A stretch of DNA of 64,000 nucleotides, from positions 186,001 through 250,000 of the forward strand of contig JAPDRO010000017.1 in assembly GCA_030247885.1 (NCBI GenBank), given 5' to 3'. This DNA comes from Taxawa tesnikishii (nom. ined.). Its lineage: Eukaryota > Ascomycota > Dothideomycetes > Dothideales. The notes under the pieces are model-generated. The model made no database searches. It worked only from the letters and a program-made list of their open reading frames with translations, and was not told the origin of the DNA. The position numbers and the translations under genes were made by a program. Every line of letters starts with the position of its first letter. Position 1 is the first letter of the stretch. Positions 1 to 12,205 of this stretch are shown piece after piece.

Positions 1-66
1 CGTGCGCGACCGCCGACCCGGTAGGACCTTGGGTACTTGCAGGTAGGTGGTGGTATTGCTCGGCAT
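1..66 (-). CDS. possible N-terminus of a gene running off the window
   Basis: On the minus strand an ATG at 66 opens a frame of 22 codons (begins MPSNTTTYLQVPK) that stays open to the window edge. The residues look like ordinary coding sequence, but 22 codons are too few to name a family and the frame could be open by chance. No intron or upstream coding exon is seen. Treat it as a weak partial-gene candidate only. Confidence 0.2.
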   Translation of the reverse strand, partial: MPSNTTTYLQVPKVLPGRRSRT

Positions 67-1732
67 CACGAAGCGGGAGTTGCAGCCGATCTGCTTGGCG
101 CTGGGATGGGTTCTGGTACCGGCGGTGTTTCGCAGTCGCCTGTGCGGGAAAATGGAAGTAGATTGTTGTAGCTGAGAGTGACACGAAAGAGTAAAAAGAA
201 TTGTAGTGATGTAGGAATGTAGGAACGTAGAGGTAAGGACAGATACCTCTGACGTCTGAGAGTGACACGGCACGGAAGGCAATCTAAGAGTTCCAGCGCA
301 GCCGCATTGGATATGCTTGACACTTTCAGCGCGTATGCTGGATGTAACAGGCGCCCGTGATGACTACATGAGTTCGCAGGGGAGTGGGGCCTGAGTCCGG
401 ACAAGATGGCGGAGGCCCGAAGCTTTGCTAGCAGCACGGCTTGATTCGATCCAGCTAATACACCAGAACATGCCAATGCCAGTGGAATGCATTATTTCCA
501 AAAGGAACGTAAGCCCTTTTGGCCGAATCGAGGCGTCGTTGCTAAGAATATTGATTTTCTGCAAGGCCTCGCCGCGTGCCACCGAAGGATGGGGAACTGC
601 ACGACATCGCATCAGCTCTTTCTTCGTGATCGGTGCAATGTTGCGGGAACGCTCTGAGCAATAGTCGTGCTTAGCACTTGCGGATGAGATGGCATAGGCA
701 AGTAACCTCAGGCCGCCTCCACTCATTTCTCCGGCTCTTGCGGCAAGCAACGTCCAGGCCCTAACCCTGCAAACCACTCATGGTTTAGCGGTCGGGGCTG
801 AGACACGGAGAGGAAAAAGGCGCTGTGCGAGCAGTGGGTGCGGAGAAAAGAAGAAAAGAAAGAGGCGTGACAGACGGGCCGTTTGCAGCTGCTGCGAACT
901 CGCCTCCGGACATTGACTGCAGCGGTAAGCATGTGATGGCCATGCGATATGGTATGATGTCGGTCACGAGCGTCCTTCGGGGAATAGGAGATATCGCTTT
1001 GACCCTCTCTCTCTTCCTTCTCCCCTCCAGACCTCGGGTTCACAAACTCGCGGGCTTGGCTTATCTTAGCTGTGCACAACAATGCACCTCGCTGATCGGA
1101 TGGAGCTGAGTGCGTCAACCCAATTTCTAAGCAGCAGCGAAGTGGAGTCTCGGAGCTGGCATTGTTCCGCCCTGTGAATGTGAACATGACAGGGGTCAAG
1201 CAATTGCGAAGATCGGCCGGCGGCGACGGTGTGAGCCAAGGTGAGGAGAGCGGAAGATACGGCACCACTGGTGGACGTTTTGGCAACGCTGAGCATCAAG
1301 AGACGGAGAGATATACGAAGCTCCTCGCATCCTTTGTCAATTCTCCCTTGTCGTCTTCCGGCATCCAGCCACTCTGCCTCTGAATCTAAGGCATATCATG
1401 CAACGTGACTGCATCTTTGCATGTGAAGGCACTGGAGCGGGAGAGAAAAAGTGGGTAGCTATGGAGTTACCCCTCATTACGACAACAGTCTGGTCCTCTC
1501 TGTAAGCAGCCTGAAGTGAGGGGCATCCTGGAGGTATAAAACGACACTTTGCTTGAGCCTCAATCCTTCCTTGCTTTTCTTCAGTCAATCGAATTCTCCA
1601 GGACAGGAAGAAGCATTTTTGTGTACCTCGTCGCCCTCTAGCTGGGTGCGAAAGGGCAGGCTGACTGACCGTGAACAGGAAACCCATCATCCGAACGGTA
1701 CGATCTGCTCCAGCGGCAGCATCAACGCCAAC
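67..1732. other. gene-free stretch upstream of THI4
   Basis: No frame in this 1.7-kb stretch shows family resemblance, splice-site-linked exons or coding-like composition; the open frames present are short and overlap on both strands. A short GAATGTAGGAA-type repetition lies near 210-230. The last few hundred bases presumably hold the THI4 promoter and transcription start, which I cannot place. Confidence 0.5.
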
Positions 1733-1796
1733 ATGGACGGAGTCATGGACGCCTCTCGGGTGGTGATATCTTGCAACGATCAAGTTCATATTCAAG

Positions 1797-3180
<1,384 letters not shown>

Positions 3181-3739
3181 GTCAGCAATGACGGATGGAG
3201 GTCGTTTTTTCCATAGGAGGCGGCACCGTGCGTACACAAAACGGTCTTTCGAGGATGATGGGGAACATGCACGCTCTTTGACGAATGACGGAGGAGATGT
3301 ATAAGCACATGAAATGAAAAGCCATCAGTCCACTACCTCAGTCAAACTCCGTCTCCTATGCTTGTGATTGTAATCTTCTCGCTCATCTATTGTTAGAATT
3401 CCCACATTCGGCTCTGGTACGTTGCCTTGATCGATATGATCTCGAGAACGGAACCCAGGATCTCGCATGGTAACACAGCAAGCGCGGGAAGTTGGGCATG
3501 AGCGTCCGGCAGTTCTCTATCCATGCCGCAGCTTCAAACTGGTCAACGGTCGCTGACCTTCTTGGCCGATGTTCGTTGGCAGACAATGCGATGTGATCAG
3601 CGCAGGCAACAAATGGGATCCGAGGTCTCGGTTCAATTTGAAGCGCGACGACATTGAAAACCATCCCTTCCCGTAGTTCGATGAGATGAACACAGCCTGA
3701 CGACAAACAGTAGGAAGTTTGCCTGAAAATCACGAGCAA
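3181..3739. other. convergent intergenic region, THI4 and MFS transporter
   Basis: This 559-bp gap separates the 3' ends of two convergent genes and should contain both polyadenylation regions. I see no coding frame, RNA gene or repeat in it. Confidence 0.5.
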
Positions 3740-5287
3740 TCAAGGCAATCGGTTGGTCTTGATCCGTCTTCCCACAAAGCTCAGTCCTCCGCACAGCGCG
3801 CTAGCCCCGGTAAAGACAATCAACGCGCCATACCCCGTCCCATACCCCAGGCTTCCGCGCGCAAATCCGCCATTGCCGTTCTTCCTGCCCTCGTTCAGAG
3901 CGAGGAGAGCCTCACTCAACGGTCCGCTAGCCACAGCACCAATGCCCCTGCCGACGCAGAACAGGCCGAAGACAGTACCGCTGTCCGCTCCCCCAACCTT
4001 GGCGGTCGTTTCTTTGGTCATGCCGATATACGTGCTCGTAAAGCCGCCGGCGAAAGCACCGTATGCGATCGCAAAGATGATCAACAGCGGAAACTTGGTC
4101 GCCGTGCCCCAAAACGCGAAAGTGGCGAGCGAAGAGCCCGATGCTGAGATGAGCATGACGGTCGATACGGGCAGACGGTCGACCAGGTAGCCGAGACCCA
4201 GTTGGGAGAAGACGGAGGCGATGTTGACGAGGGCGATCAGGAGCGAGCCGATGGAGCGACTGAATCCCAGCTGTTGCGCGTATGTGCTGAGATAGATGGC
4301 TGGCATGAAGTAGCCGAGTCCGTGCAGGATGTTGGCGCCTTGGTATAGCCAGAATGTTGGCGTGAGTATGAAGCGGTAGCTGACGTGCCGCGGTTGCGCG
4401 GACTTGGGCAGTGGAATGCGCGGTTTGAGGAAGGGTAGGAGGGGAAGGGTGAGGACGGGGATGATCACGGCCCAGCTGCGCAGCGTTGTACGATAGGAGT
4501 ACTTTGTCAAGGACCAGTCTAGTATGAATGGGACGGTGGCGCCGGCGACTCCTGTTATTCCGTTGTTAGTGTGGTGGTGGGGTGAGTGCTATATGTGGAT
4601 TACGCCCAAGGCTCTTACCGTTCCCTGTACAGAGGACTCCAAAGGCAAATCCCTTCCGTTTGATGAACCAGCCGTCAAGGAAGTGCACAGAGGTATACAG
4701 CAACAAGCAGCCTCCAGCTCCGAAAATGACGCCCTGCGTCAGGATCAACTGCCAGACGGTGTTTGCGAACGAAGCAAGAACGAGTCCGAGGCTCATCGCA
4801 CAGACGCCGATGAGCGGAGAGTACAGCTGAACAGCAGGAAAGCGGTTGATTGCTGCGTAGACGACAGTACCGCCCAAATAGAGTATTCCTGTGGCACAGG
4901 TTCCGACTATGGCAATACCGTCAGGGTGCAACGAGATGGGAGGCGTTTTGCTGTAATAGTCTTGGAAGACTCCGTACGAGAAGGGAAGCGCTGAGGATGT
5001 CAGCCACGGTCGACAACTGATGCATAAAACCATCACAGCAGATGAACCAGGTGTAACCTACCCCAGCACATAGCCTCAACCATAAAGCATGCGCACAGGA
5101 ACAGAGAAGCTGCCTTTCCGCTGTCGGGCTGGGGCAAATCTGTCTGTTCGATCTCATGTTGCGGACCGTCTCCTTCATGGCTCACAACGCCCCCTGAAGC
5201 AAGTTCGATCTCATCACCAGTGGACGGGTTTGTATCAGGCCTGAAGCCGGCGAAGGAGCTATGTCTGGTCAGGTCATTCGACTGCAT
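3740..5287 (-). CDS. MFS transporter of the fungal monocarboxylate-permease type
   Basis: Three exons on the minus strand (5287-5062, 4990-4619, 4551-3740) join in phase to 469 residues; the introns are 71 and 67 nt with standard GT-AG ends. After a hydrophilic N-terminus of about 60 residues comes the family signature (DSGKAASLFLCACFMVEA then PFSYGVFQDYY), followed by about 12 membrane spans with a central acidic/basic loop and a further six-span half starting near residue 220. This layout matches the MCT-like (MCH/Esbp6-related) permeases of fungi, which carry monocarboxylates, riboflavin or unknown small acids; the substrate cannot be read from sequence. The ATG at 5287 is chosen because residues upstream in frame do not resemble the family. 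It is divergent from the 766-residue protein gene. Confidence 0.85.
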
Positions 5288-5856
5288 GCCTGAATATGCG
5301 GCTTGACCGTTGACGAGCGTACACAATAAGCCTGAAGCGCAAAGCTGCACAATGTTGTTTTCAAAACAAGAGAGATATGGACGCATTGCAGGAAGAGCAA
5401 TGTGTATATGTACTCGGTACGCAAGAGGGGTAGTTGTCAATTTTGCTTGTACCACGCCCTACCGGTTTACTTTTGTAAAGAGCAAACTCCACGGCGCGAG
5501 CACTCGTGACAGAACGCGAAACAACCCATGGCTAGTGACATACAGCCTGAACAAAGGACTCTCCGCCTCGGAACTGTCTTGTAGACGAAGGTCAGGGAAG
5601 ATGGAGAGTCTGAGACTGACACGTACAAGGCAAAGGCAGGGAGCCGGATCTAACCAACAAATCCGGATAAGATGGTGGCTCGTGTCGATGTCCCAAAAAT
5701 AGCATCCTAGTCTAGTTAAGGCTTCAATCTCGCACCTGTTCGACTGTCTCTGTCTCGCCTTGACTCGCGCTGCTTGGCTATAGATTCACATGGCTTCCCT
5801 ACACGGCCTTCCATGTCCTTTGCTGACACTGTCTGCTTCGCTCTCTCCCGGCTAGC
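5288..5856. promoter_or_regulatory. divergent intergenic promoter region
   Basis: A 569-bp gap lies between the divergent starts of the MFS transporter (-) and the Cys-rich membrane protein (+). Pyrimidine-rich tracts stand before the plus-strand ATG, usual for a fungal leader. No coding frame is evident. Confidence 0.45.
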
Positions 5857-8157
5857 ATGGCGGACGAGCACGACAACTCCGCACCCTATACCGATGAGCC
5901 GGACAAGTCTGCTGTGAAGGTTGACGTCGACCAGGAGACTGGACTCGATGACCAAGTAGAATACGCTGAAGAAGAGGACGGCACGGACGAAGACCAAAAG
6001 CCTACGTGGGCAAGGCTGTGGCCCTCCATTCGAATAGTCTGCATATCCCTAGGCCTATGTATCCTCTTCGTTGCCGGCTTCCTTGCTAGCCTTCGAAGCC
6101 GCCGTCACCGCCGACCCGACTATGCGACTTCCAAGCTTTATGCCGACTCCAAGCCCGCGCCGGCTAAAGCCATCAACTGGAGACTCAACTTTCCACAGCT
6201 GTACCCACAACTGGGTGAACCGTCGCCGGAATGCCAGGCAGCCTGGGCATCTCTCACGTCCGTACCATGCCACGAGAAGATCTTCAACAGAGGATGGGAC
6301 AATGGTACCCACTTATCACTCTTCGAACCGGAACCCATGCGATACTGTCCTCAACTCTGCGACGAGACGTGCAGAACCGCATTGTCTGAGGCGTACACAC
6401 TCATTCGCGATGCTTGTTCCGGTACACACTTCCAGACGGACGGCTACAGCGGCACGTTCAACACTACATGGCTGGAACCAGGGCCAGTCGAAGCCTTGGG
6501 AGTGCTGTTACGGCGCAACACACACACGTGCAGAAAGAGCGAGGCCGGTGACAGCGAGTACGAATACTGCATGATCGAGCTGTACGAACGCTGGTACATT
6601 CTGGATGGGATGAACGCAGGAAATCTGGAAGGCATTACCCGGTTCGTGCAGGACACCGACAGGCCCGGGAGGGAGATGGGAGGCTGGCGAAGCGGAACCC
6701 GCGGCTCCGGCACTGATGGCGGTTGGAAACAATCCTACAAGATCAAGGTTCCCGAACGTACCTTTGGACCTGGAAGAGGCGAGACCACCTGCGGCTGGTG
6801 CACCTTGGCATGGTTTGAGAACAAGTTGAACGCATGGCGGGAAGGTGCTGTCATAAGTCCTGACAGCGGCAAGCCAGTATCGCTTCCGGAGTTTATACAC
6901 CGTATAAGAGACGCGGGCCAGCGCTGTGAAACTGCACAGTGGAATGCGATTTACGAAAAAGCAATCATGAAGTACCAGGAAATGGGTCTTCTGGAAGCCA
7001 ACTGGGAGACCGGACAATCTGGAGACCTAGAATATCTCATCACCCACGGCGCCGGGCCAGGTGACGAGCCAATCCCATCTATCGATACCGCCATTGCGAA
7101 ACTTGATGCAAGTCTCGACAGCCACCCTACCAGGGAAGCGAGCCGAGCAAAAGCATGTCTGGAAGAACTGTCCACGCATATTCAATCTTTACCCTGCTAC
7201 ATCCACCTCGACAACAGCACGATAGAATCAATGATCGCGCCAGTGACCCTACGAACTCGAAACAACCTTTTCTCCTCCTACTGTAGCGAAGAGTGCAGCT
7301 CTGCACTGGGCAAAACCCACGGCTCCTCGCCAGCTTTCAAGTACTGCAAAACCAGTGCGGCGTTCCACCCGCTAGTGAAGCCATACTGGAAGACTTACCG
7401 AGCTGCACACAAGATCCGCCAAAACGTCTGCCACAGAGTCGACCGGTCGACGAAAACCGAAGATCAACAATGCGCGTCCGTCTTCCATAACAACGATCCT
7501 GAGTGGGTCTGGGAAGGCCGCCCATCAACACCAGAATTCATCGAGGCAGTGTCTCAGCAATTGGCCGCTCTCGAAGCGACTCCCGTGCCGGATGTCGTGA
7601 CTGCTGCATTGGGTAAAAGCTACCACGACCCAGAGTCACAGGCGCTACGCAAAGCCCTACCGAAGTGGGAAGAAGAGCTGAAGAATGGCATTTGTTCCGC
7701 TTGTGTCTGGCAATGGATCGTGGGCGAGGGCACAACACCAACACCTCTTTCCTATCTCCAAGACGCCGTCGACGCGAACGCGTACGTCGACTTCGCGGAG
7801 CGCATGTTCAAGACCTGCGCTGCTCGAGGCGCAAACTGGCTCGGTGGACTACCCTACGGTGGCGACGACGCCGTGTGGCGGATCCAAGAGGCCAACGGGA
7901 AAGTTTACCGCTACTTTGAGGAGGATGCCAATAGCTGGAGTTGGACGAGGGGGCGGTGGCATATGGGGGACGAGAACCCGGACACCGCCAACGGAGGTCA
8001 TTCGATTGCGAGAGGCAAGTGGGGCAGTCTTTGGCACTTGAGGGTGGCGTTGAGGGAGTTCAAGGCTAGAGGAGAAGGACGGTGGGGGAGTGGAAGATGG
8101 AAGAGACCAAGCATCGGGAGGAGGAGGATGCGAAGGTTTGGAGCGTGGACAGCTTGA
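5857..8157 (+). CDS. Cys-rich type II membrane protein, function unknown
   Basis: A single uninterrupted exon encodes 766 residues. The N-terminus is acidic (residues 1-50, many Asp/Glu), followed by one strongly hydrophobic segment at about 63-85 (CISLGLCILFVAGFLASL) flanked by RSRRHRR, which predicts a cytosolic tail, one membrane span and a large lumenal or extracellular part. That part contains spaced cysteines in a recurring pattern, C-x(about 10)-PC...YC-x3-C-x4-AL, seen near residues 127-175 and again near 430-480, resembling Cys-rich modules of fungal secreted proteins including some LysM proteins, though I see no clear LysM domain. CxxC-type pairs (CGWC, CSACVW) occur in the middle and C-terminal parts. 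I do not recognise the family and assign no activity. The ATG at 5857 is the first in frame. Confidence 0.8.
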   Translation: MADEHDNSAPYTDEPDKSAVKVDVDQETGLDDQVEYAEEEDGTDEDQKPTWARLWPSIRIVCISLGLCILFVAGFLASLRSRRHRRPDYATSKLYADSKPAPAKAINWRLNFPQLYPQLGEPSPECQAAWASLTSVPCHEKIFNRGWDNGTHLSLFEPEPMRYCPQLCDETCRTALSEAYTLIRDACSGTHFQTDGYSGTFNTTWLEPGPVEALGVLLRRNTHTCRKSEAGDSEYEYCMIELYERWYILDGMNAGNLEGITRFVQDTDRPGREMGGWRSGTRGSGTDGGWKQSYKIKVPERTFGPGRGETTCGWCTLAWFENKLNAWREGAVISPDSGKPVSLPEFIHRIRDAGQRCETAQWNAIYEKAIMKYQEMGLLEANWETGQSGDLEYLITHGAGPGDEPIPSIDTAIAKLDASLDSHPTREASRAKACLEELSTHIQSLPCYIHLDNSTIESMIAPVTLRTRNNLFSSYCSEECSSALGKTHGSSPAFKYCKTSAAFHPLVKPYWKTYRAAHKIRQNVCHRVDRSTKTEDQQCASVFHNNDPEWVWEGRPSTPEFIEAVSQQLAALEATPVPDVVTAALGKSYHDPESQALRKALPKWEEELKNGICSACVWQWIVGEGTTPTPLSYLQDAVDANAYVDFAERMFKTCAARGANWLGGLPYGGDDAVWRIQEANGKVYRYFEEDANSWSWTRGRWHMGDENPDTANGGHSIARGKWGSLWHLRVALREFKARGEGRWGSGRWKRPSIGRRRMRRFGAWTA

Positions 8158-8284
8158 GTGGTGTGCAGTGGTCGGGATGACCAAGGGAAGAAAGGAACAG
8201 AGCGCAACGCTGAAGAAGAGGAGATGTAGAGGTAGGTAATCTGACCAATACGAGGTTTTGTGGCAACACTACTACTGTTCGTAC

Positions 8285-9180
8285 TCATGCTTTCCATTCC
8301 GTTTTTCCCCTCTCCTTGCCTCTTGCATTCCTTTTCCTCTTATTCTTTCCATGGTGGAATCTGGCCTCGAGCCCTTTGCTCCTCAATCGGCGGTTCAAGC
8401 GCCAATATTGCACATTAGCAAGCGCCATGCAAAACAGCGACAATGACACTAGCGCCACGATTGCAGACCAGCCGACAGGGTAACACGGCACGTCTCTTCT
8501 CTGGAAAAGGCTGCCTGCCAATGATGCCCGAAGTATTGGCCGACATGATAAAGATGGCTAAGACGACAGAGCGCTCGCTTGCGCTCTCCGCATTCAGAGC
8601 CATCCACGACCCATTCACGGGGATGCCAGATGCTAGAGAAGGCGTACGTGACCATGAGGAACCACGAGAACCGCTTGCTCGTCTCCTTACGCTCGTAGAA
8701 CCGCGTAATGGTGTACAGGCCAGCAGGAATGAAACCGGACTCGCATAACACGAGCAACAGTCTCGTCGCCATGAACGCTCCTGCGCCATGTTGGAACGCC
8801 TGGAACGTTCGATACAAGGCCCCAAGCGATGATCTGACCGCTGATCCAGAGCGACGGTCCGATCCGGTAGAGAATGAAATTGCTTGATATCTCCAGCAGA
8901 ACAACGCCTAAGGAGACACGCTGCTGTCCGACGTTGAATTGGTCCTGTGTGATACCTACGTCCTGGAAGAAGAAATCGGCAAGTACGTTTCCGATGTTTC
9001 TTCTGTCGAGTTGCAGTGCGAAAAAGCCAGCATCAATAGGCTCTTCGATTCTGTCCAGTCTGCCACCTCGCTCGGCGAAGGTGATACCGCATCGTCCTCG
9101 TCGACGTGTGGTGTAGAGAGCTTTTTCTCTGATGGTAGTTGGAGGTCTAGGAGGCCATGTTCGTATGAAGCCATGGCCAT
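8285..9180 (-). pseudogene. decayed Dal5-type MFS permease
   Basis: Minus-strand fragments match allantoate-permease (Dal5-like anion:cation symporter) proteins in the right order but in different frames. They are LQLDRRNIGNVLADFFFQDV plus the following GITQDQFN (about 9050-8930), the TM3-4 part with RIGPSLWISGQI (about 8870-8830), TFQAFQHGAGAFMATRLLL with CESGFIPAGLYTITRFYERK (about 8800-8680), then directly the TM10-11 part NAESASERSVVLAIFIMSAN (about 8605-8535) and the TM12 part WSAIVALVSLSLFCMALANV (about 8465-8400). The central half (TM5-9) is gone and at least four frame changes separate the pieces, too many and too large for missed introns. The intact paralogue type sits at 29.0 kb. 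Start near 9180 is only a guess from an acidic N-terminus in a further frame. Confidence 0.8.
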
Positions 9181-9803
9181 AACTGGATCGTTGGTCTTCT
9201 GAGCAGCTACTGAGTGGGGCTGCTCCTATTTGACCCACTACTCCCCGGCATAACACGCCCATCGCGTGCTGACGCGCAAGTTCTGAGCCGAGCCTCGACG
9301 ACTCATGTATTCAGGTGTAGCCATCCCCGGGAGACTCACTGTAGGTCTTATCACGTGACGTCCTCTCCGCAATTCCCGCTTCGAAGCAATGTTGCCATTG
9401 CTGTTGCAATAGCTGCAAGACGTCGCGCCATCGCTCCGCCGCACCAGTGGTATGTTTACGTTCACCATCCCCACTGCCACATGGCGATCGACATGACTTT
9501 TAGGGTTGCGATAACGCCCATGTCGTGCTTCAGTATTGCGATTCCGCCGACAGCACCAGCCTCCTCCGTGACTCGTGGACGTAAAGAATTTCCTCAACAG
9601 CTCTAGTAGCTCAGACATCAGACGAGCAAGTCGGAAGTCGGCATGACGGTCATCCCAATGAGCGGTAGCGAGAAGGTGGTGGTCTTGGGTCTTTCATACA
9701 AATACCGACCGTTGGACCGTCAATCCCAGGCTCGTCCGCCGCGATACTCTGTATCCTGTCAGTACTCAGTTGCATACTCTTGTCGTCGCCTACCTCAGTC
9801 AAC
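9181..9803. other. intergenic, upstream of the dioxygenase
   Basis: A 620-bp gap between the permease pseudogene (-) and the dioxygenase (+), presumably including the latter's promoter. No coding frame, RNA or repeat is recognisable. Confidence 0.45.
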
Positions 9804-11317
9804 ATGGCTCATCTCGAGGCGCGAAAGCATGTCTCGCCGGATTCCGGGTTTCCTGTTGCCATCCATCCAGCCTTCAACCCCAGGATCCGGAACCATGTGC
9901 CTCCGGAGCCAGTGAGATCTGTCATCGAAGTGGAAAAGGATCGGGCCTCGTTTGCAGATCCGGAGAAGAAGAGCCTCTTCACAGTGGCCAAGCGTGTTGA
10001 TCTGACAGAGTCTATCGGTACGTGGTACCCAACAAAACACGTTCGATCTTCTCCACGGGCCGTCGGCGGAATGGCGAGTGCTTGCCGAAACGCAAGTATA
10101 TGGCAGTCTGCCTAGGCAAAGGGCAGCTCCCCGTCAGCAGATTTCCCCTCCATCGACCGCGTCTTCAGAGGGACCTTCACATGCTCGACGGCCCGTAGAG
10201 AACACCGGCGCATGCGTCTCGCCTTGCATAACCCCAAGTTGTGATAGTATCTTATGCTGACCCATTCCCAGGTACGCTTCTCGAAGGCGTTCAGCTATCT
10301 CAGCTCTCCGGGCAGCAGCTCGACGAACTCGCCTTACTGGTCACAGAGCGCGGCGTCGTTTTCTTCCGCGATCAAGACCTCACCACAGAGAAGCAGGTCG
10401 AGCTCTTCCAGCACTACGGTATCCTAGACCGGCACCCTGCACAAAAAGACCAGAAGCACGTCACCATCAAAGGCAGCACCGAGGACCATCGGGAAATCGC
10501 CGCCTACACCCCCTGGCCATCGGGGGATTTCCACGCGGATACATCCTTCGAGGTGAACCCGCCCTCGTACTCGATGTTGCGCATGGAAGAGCATCCGGAC
10601 GTCGGCGGCGACACCGCTTGGGTGTCTCAGTACGGCCTGTACGACGCGCTCAGCGATGCGTCGAAGCGGCACGTCGACGGTTTACATGCCGTCCATACCT
10701 CGAGGCTGCAGTACGACACGATCCTCGACCTTTGGGGTACGGGGCCGAACAGACCGCCGATCGATACGCACCACCCGGCTGTCCGGACGCATCCGGTATC
10801 CGGTCTCAAGGCTCTCAACGTCAATCCGGGCTTCGTGACCGGCTTCGCGGAGCTGAAGAAGAAAGAGTCCGGTACGCCCTCGCTGCATTGAATCGGCGCT
10901 TCTTCAACGGTCATTCCGGCTGTCTGACTGACTGCTATCGCAATGCGACTACATGGCTATGACGGCGCTATCGAGGCCTGAGTATCTGGGCCTCGTTGCC
11001 TCTTCAGCTGCGGTCAAGCATCAGGATCAGGCATGACACGGTCCGCATGTGTTTTGCATGCGGGCATAGCGGTGATGCCGTTGCCTTGTGGTAGCCGTCA
11101 GTCAGTCAGTTGAATCGACTGCCGAGAACGCTGCACCATATCAGGATTGTACGAAACTAACTGTTCGGTAGATTATCTCCTCCAGTTCTTCGATTACCAC
11201 ATCCACTCCGCAGACGACCACCTCGTCCGGTGGAAGTGGACGGTAGGCAGCGTGGCCATGTTGCTTCTCCTGGAACTCCACTTCATACCTGCTCAGTACC
11301 TTGGCTCATTGCGTTGA
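9804..11317 (+). CDS. TauD/TfdA-type 2-oxoglutarate dioxygenase, C-terminus not recognisable
   Basis: Non-haem Fe(II)/2-oxoglutarate dioxygenases of this family oxidise sulfonates such as taurine or related acids. Exons 9804-10017, 10272-10871 and 11172 onward join in phase. Recognisable parts are the start of the fold (LSGQQLDELALLVTERGVVF), the first metal-ligand motif HAD in SGDFHADTSFEVNPPSYS, the TAWVSQYGLYDALSD segment, and DHLVRWKWTVGSVAM near the end. After that the expected WDNR...H segment with the distal iron-ligand histidine is missing; the frame runs 16 codons of unrelated sequence to a stop near 11317. The two introns (254 and 300 nt) are unusually long for this genome. The gene may be truncated or broken; an unrecognised 3' exon is the alternative. 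A 5S rRNA gene lies just downstream. Confidence 0.65.
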
Positions 11318-11567
11318 GAGTGTGATCTATACGTGCTTCAGGAGACGTACCTGGTGTTGTTGCAATTCTCCATCGCCAGCTATCTTGCGCTTGATTTTCC
11401 TTCTGTAGCCGTCGACCGGGTCTTCAGAATCTCCGCCATATGTAATTGTCGACTCACTCCAGGTAAGGGAGTCAGCGAGCCAGCCTGTCCGGGCGCAAAA
11501 ACAACAAAAGAGCGAAAGGAAACGGTAAAAGCAAAACGTTTGAGCGGAGGAAGACAGTGAGAGCAAA

Positions 11568-11686
11568 ACGTTCAACAACCAGGATTCCCATATGGTCACC
11601 CACTATAGTACTAACTGGTCGGTCGACTGCTTGTGTATGGCAGAGCGGACGGGATGCCCAATATTCAGCCGCCTATGGTCGAACGT
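11568..11686 (-). rRNA. 5S ribosomal RNA
   Basis: Read on the minus strand, 119 nt show the eukaryotic 5S signature: GACCATAGG near the 5' end, GGGCATCCCGTCCGCTCTGC in the first third, AGTTAGTACTATAGTGGGTG then ACC in the internal control (C-box) region, and GGGAATCCTGGTTGTTGAAC at the 3' end. The ends pair (ACGTTCGAC with GTTGAACGT, one G-T pair), closing helix I, and a T-rich run follows, as expected for RNA polymerase III termination. Length is normal for fungi (118-120 nt). Isolated 5S genes scattered among protein genes are usual in filamentous ascomycetes. Whether this copy is expressed cannot be told, but the control region looks intact. Confidence 0.92.
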
Positions 11687-12205
11687 GACAGGATTGCAGG
11701 ATTTAAAATAATATAGTCAACTTGTCAGCATCCATCTCTGTTCATCGGCGAGGACCCGACCTGCCGGAGGTTATCCCGGCTGTTGCAAGGGTTGAGTAGA
11801 CAACAAGGCAGCAACAGAGATCAAACAGATTCGCTTGCGTAGCCCCCGGCATAACATTTACGCTTATGTAGCCGGTATCCGTCGACACGACACAGGTGTA
11901 AGATGGCGAGTGAAGTTCGATGCACGAATAACAAAGAAGAGATAATAGTTCAGTGTTGATGTCATACAATGCATGAATTATCCATATTCCTTTGATATTT
12001 GACTTTGGTTCGTCGGGTATAATCGTGAAGCAAATCCTTCCCACACCAGCAACCGAAACCAACACCGTGCCAGACCAGAAACAAAGGAAACCGTGATACA
12101 GTACACATCAACTCGTCAGAGGGCGACCAGCGCCTATCGTATGCATCATGCAAAGGGGTAAAAAGGAAAAGACAGTCTCCGTCGGGAGGAGTGAGAAACG
12201 CTTTC
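11687..12205. other. intergenic, 5S gene to small conserved gene
   Basis: This 519-bp stretch lies upstream of the 5S gene (-) and downstream of the next gene (-). It is AT-richer than its surroundings near 11700-11720 and 11930-12010. Nothing else is recognised. Confidence 0.4.

Noticed and set aside
9804-10017. reading the first dioxygenase exon as a separate short protein
   Set aside because: Its donor and the acceptor at 10271 join in phase to give ESIGTLLEG, continuing the family sequence, so it is exon 1 of the dioxygenase gene.
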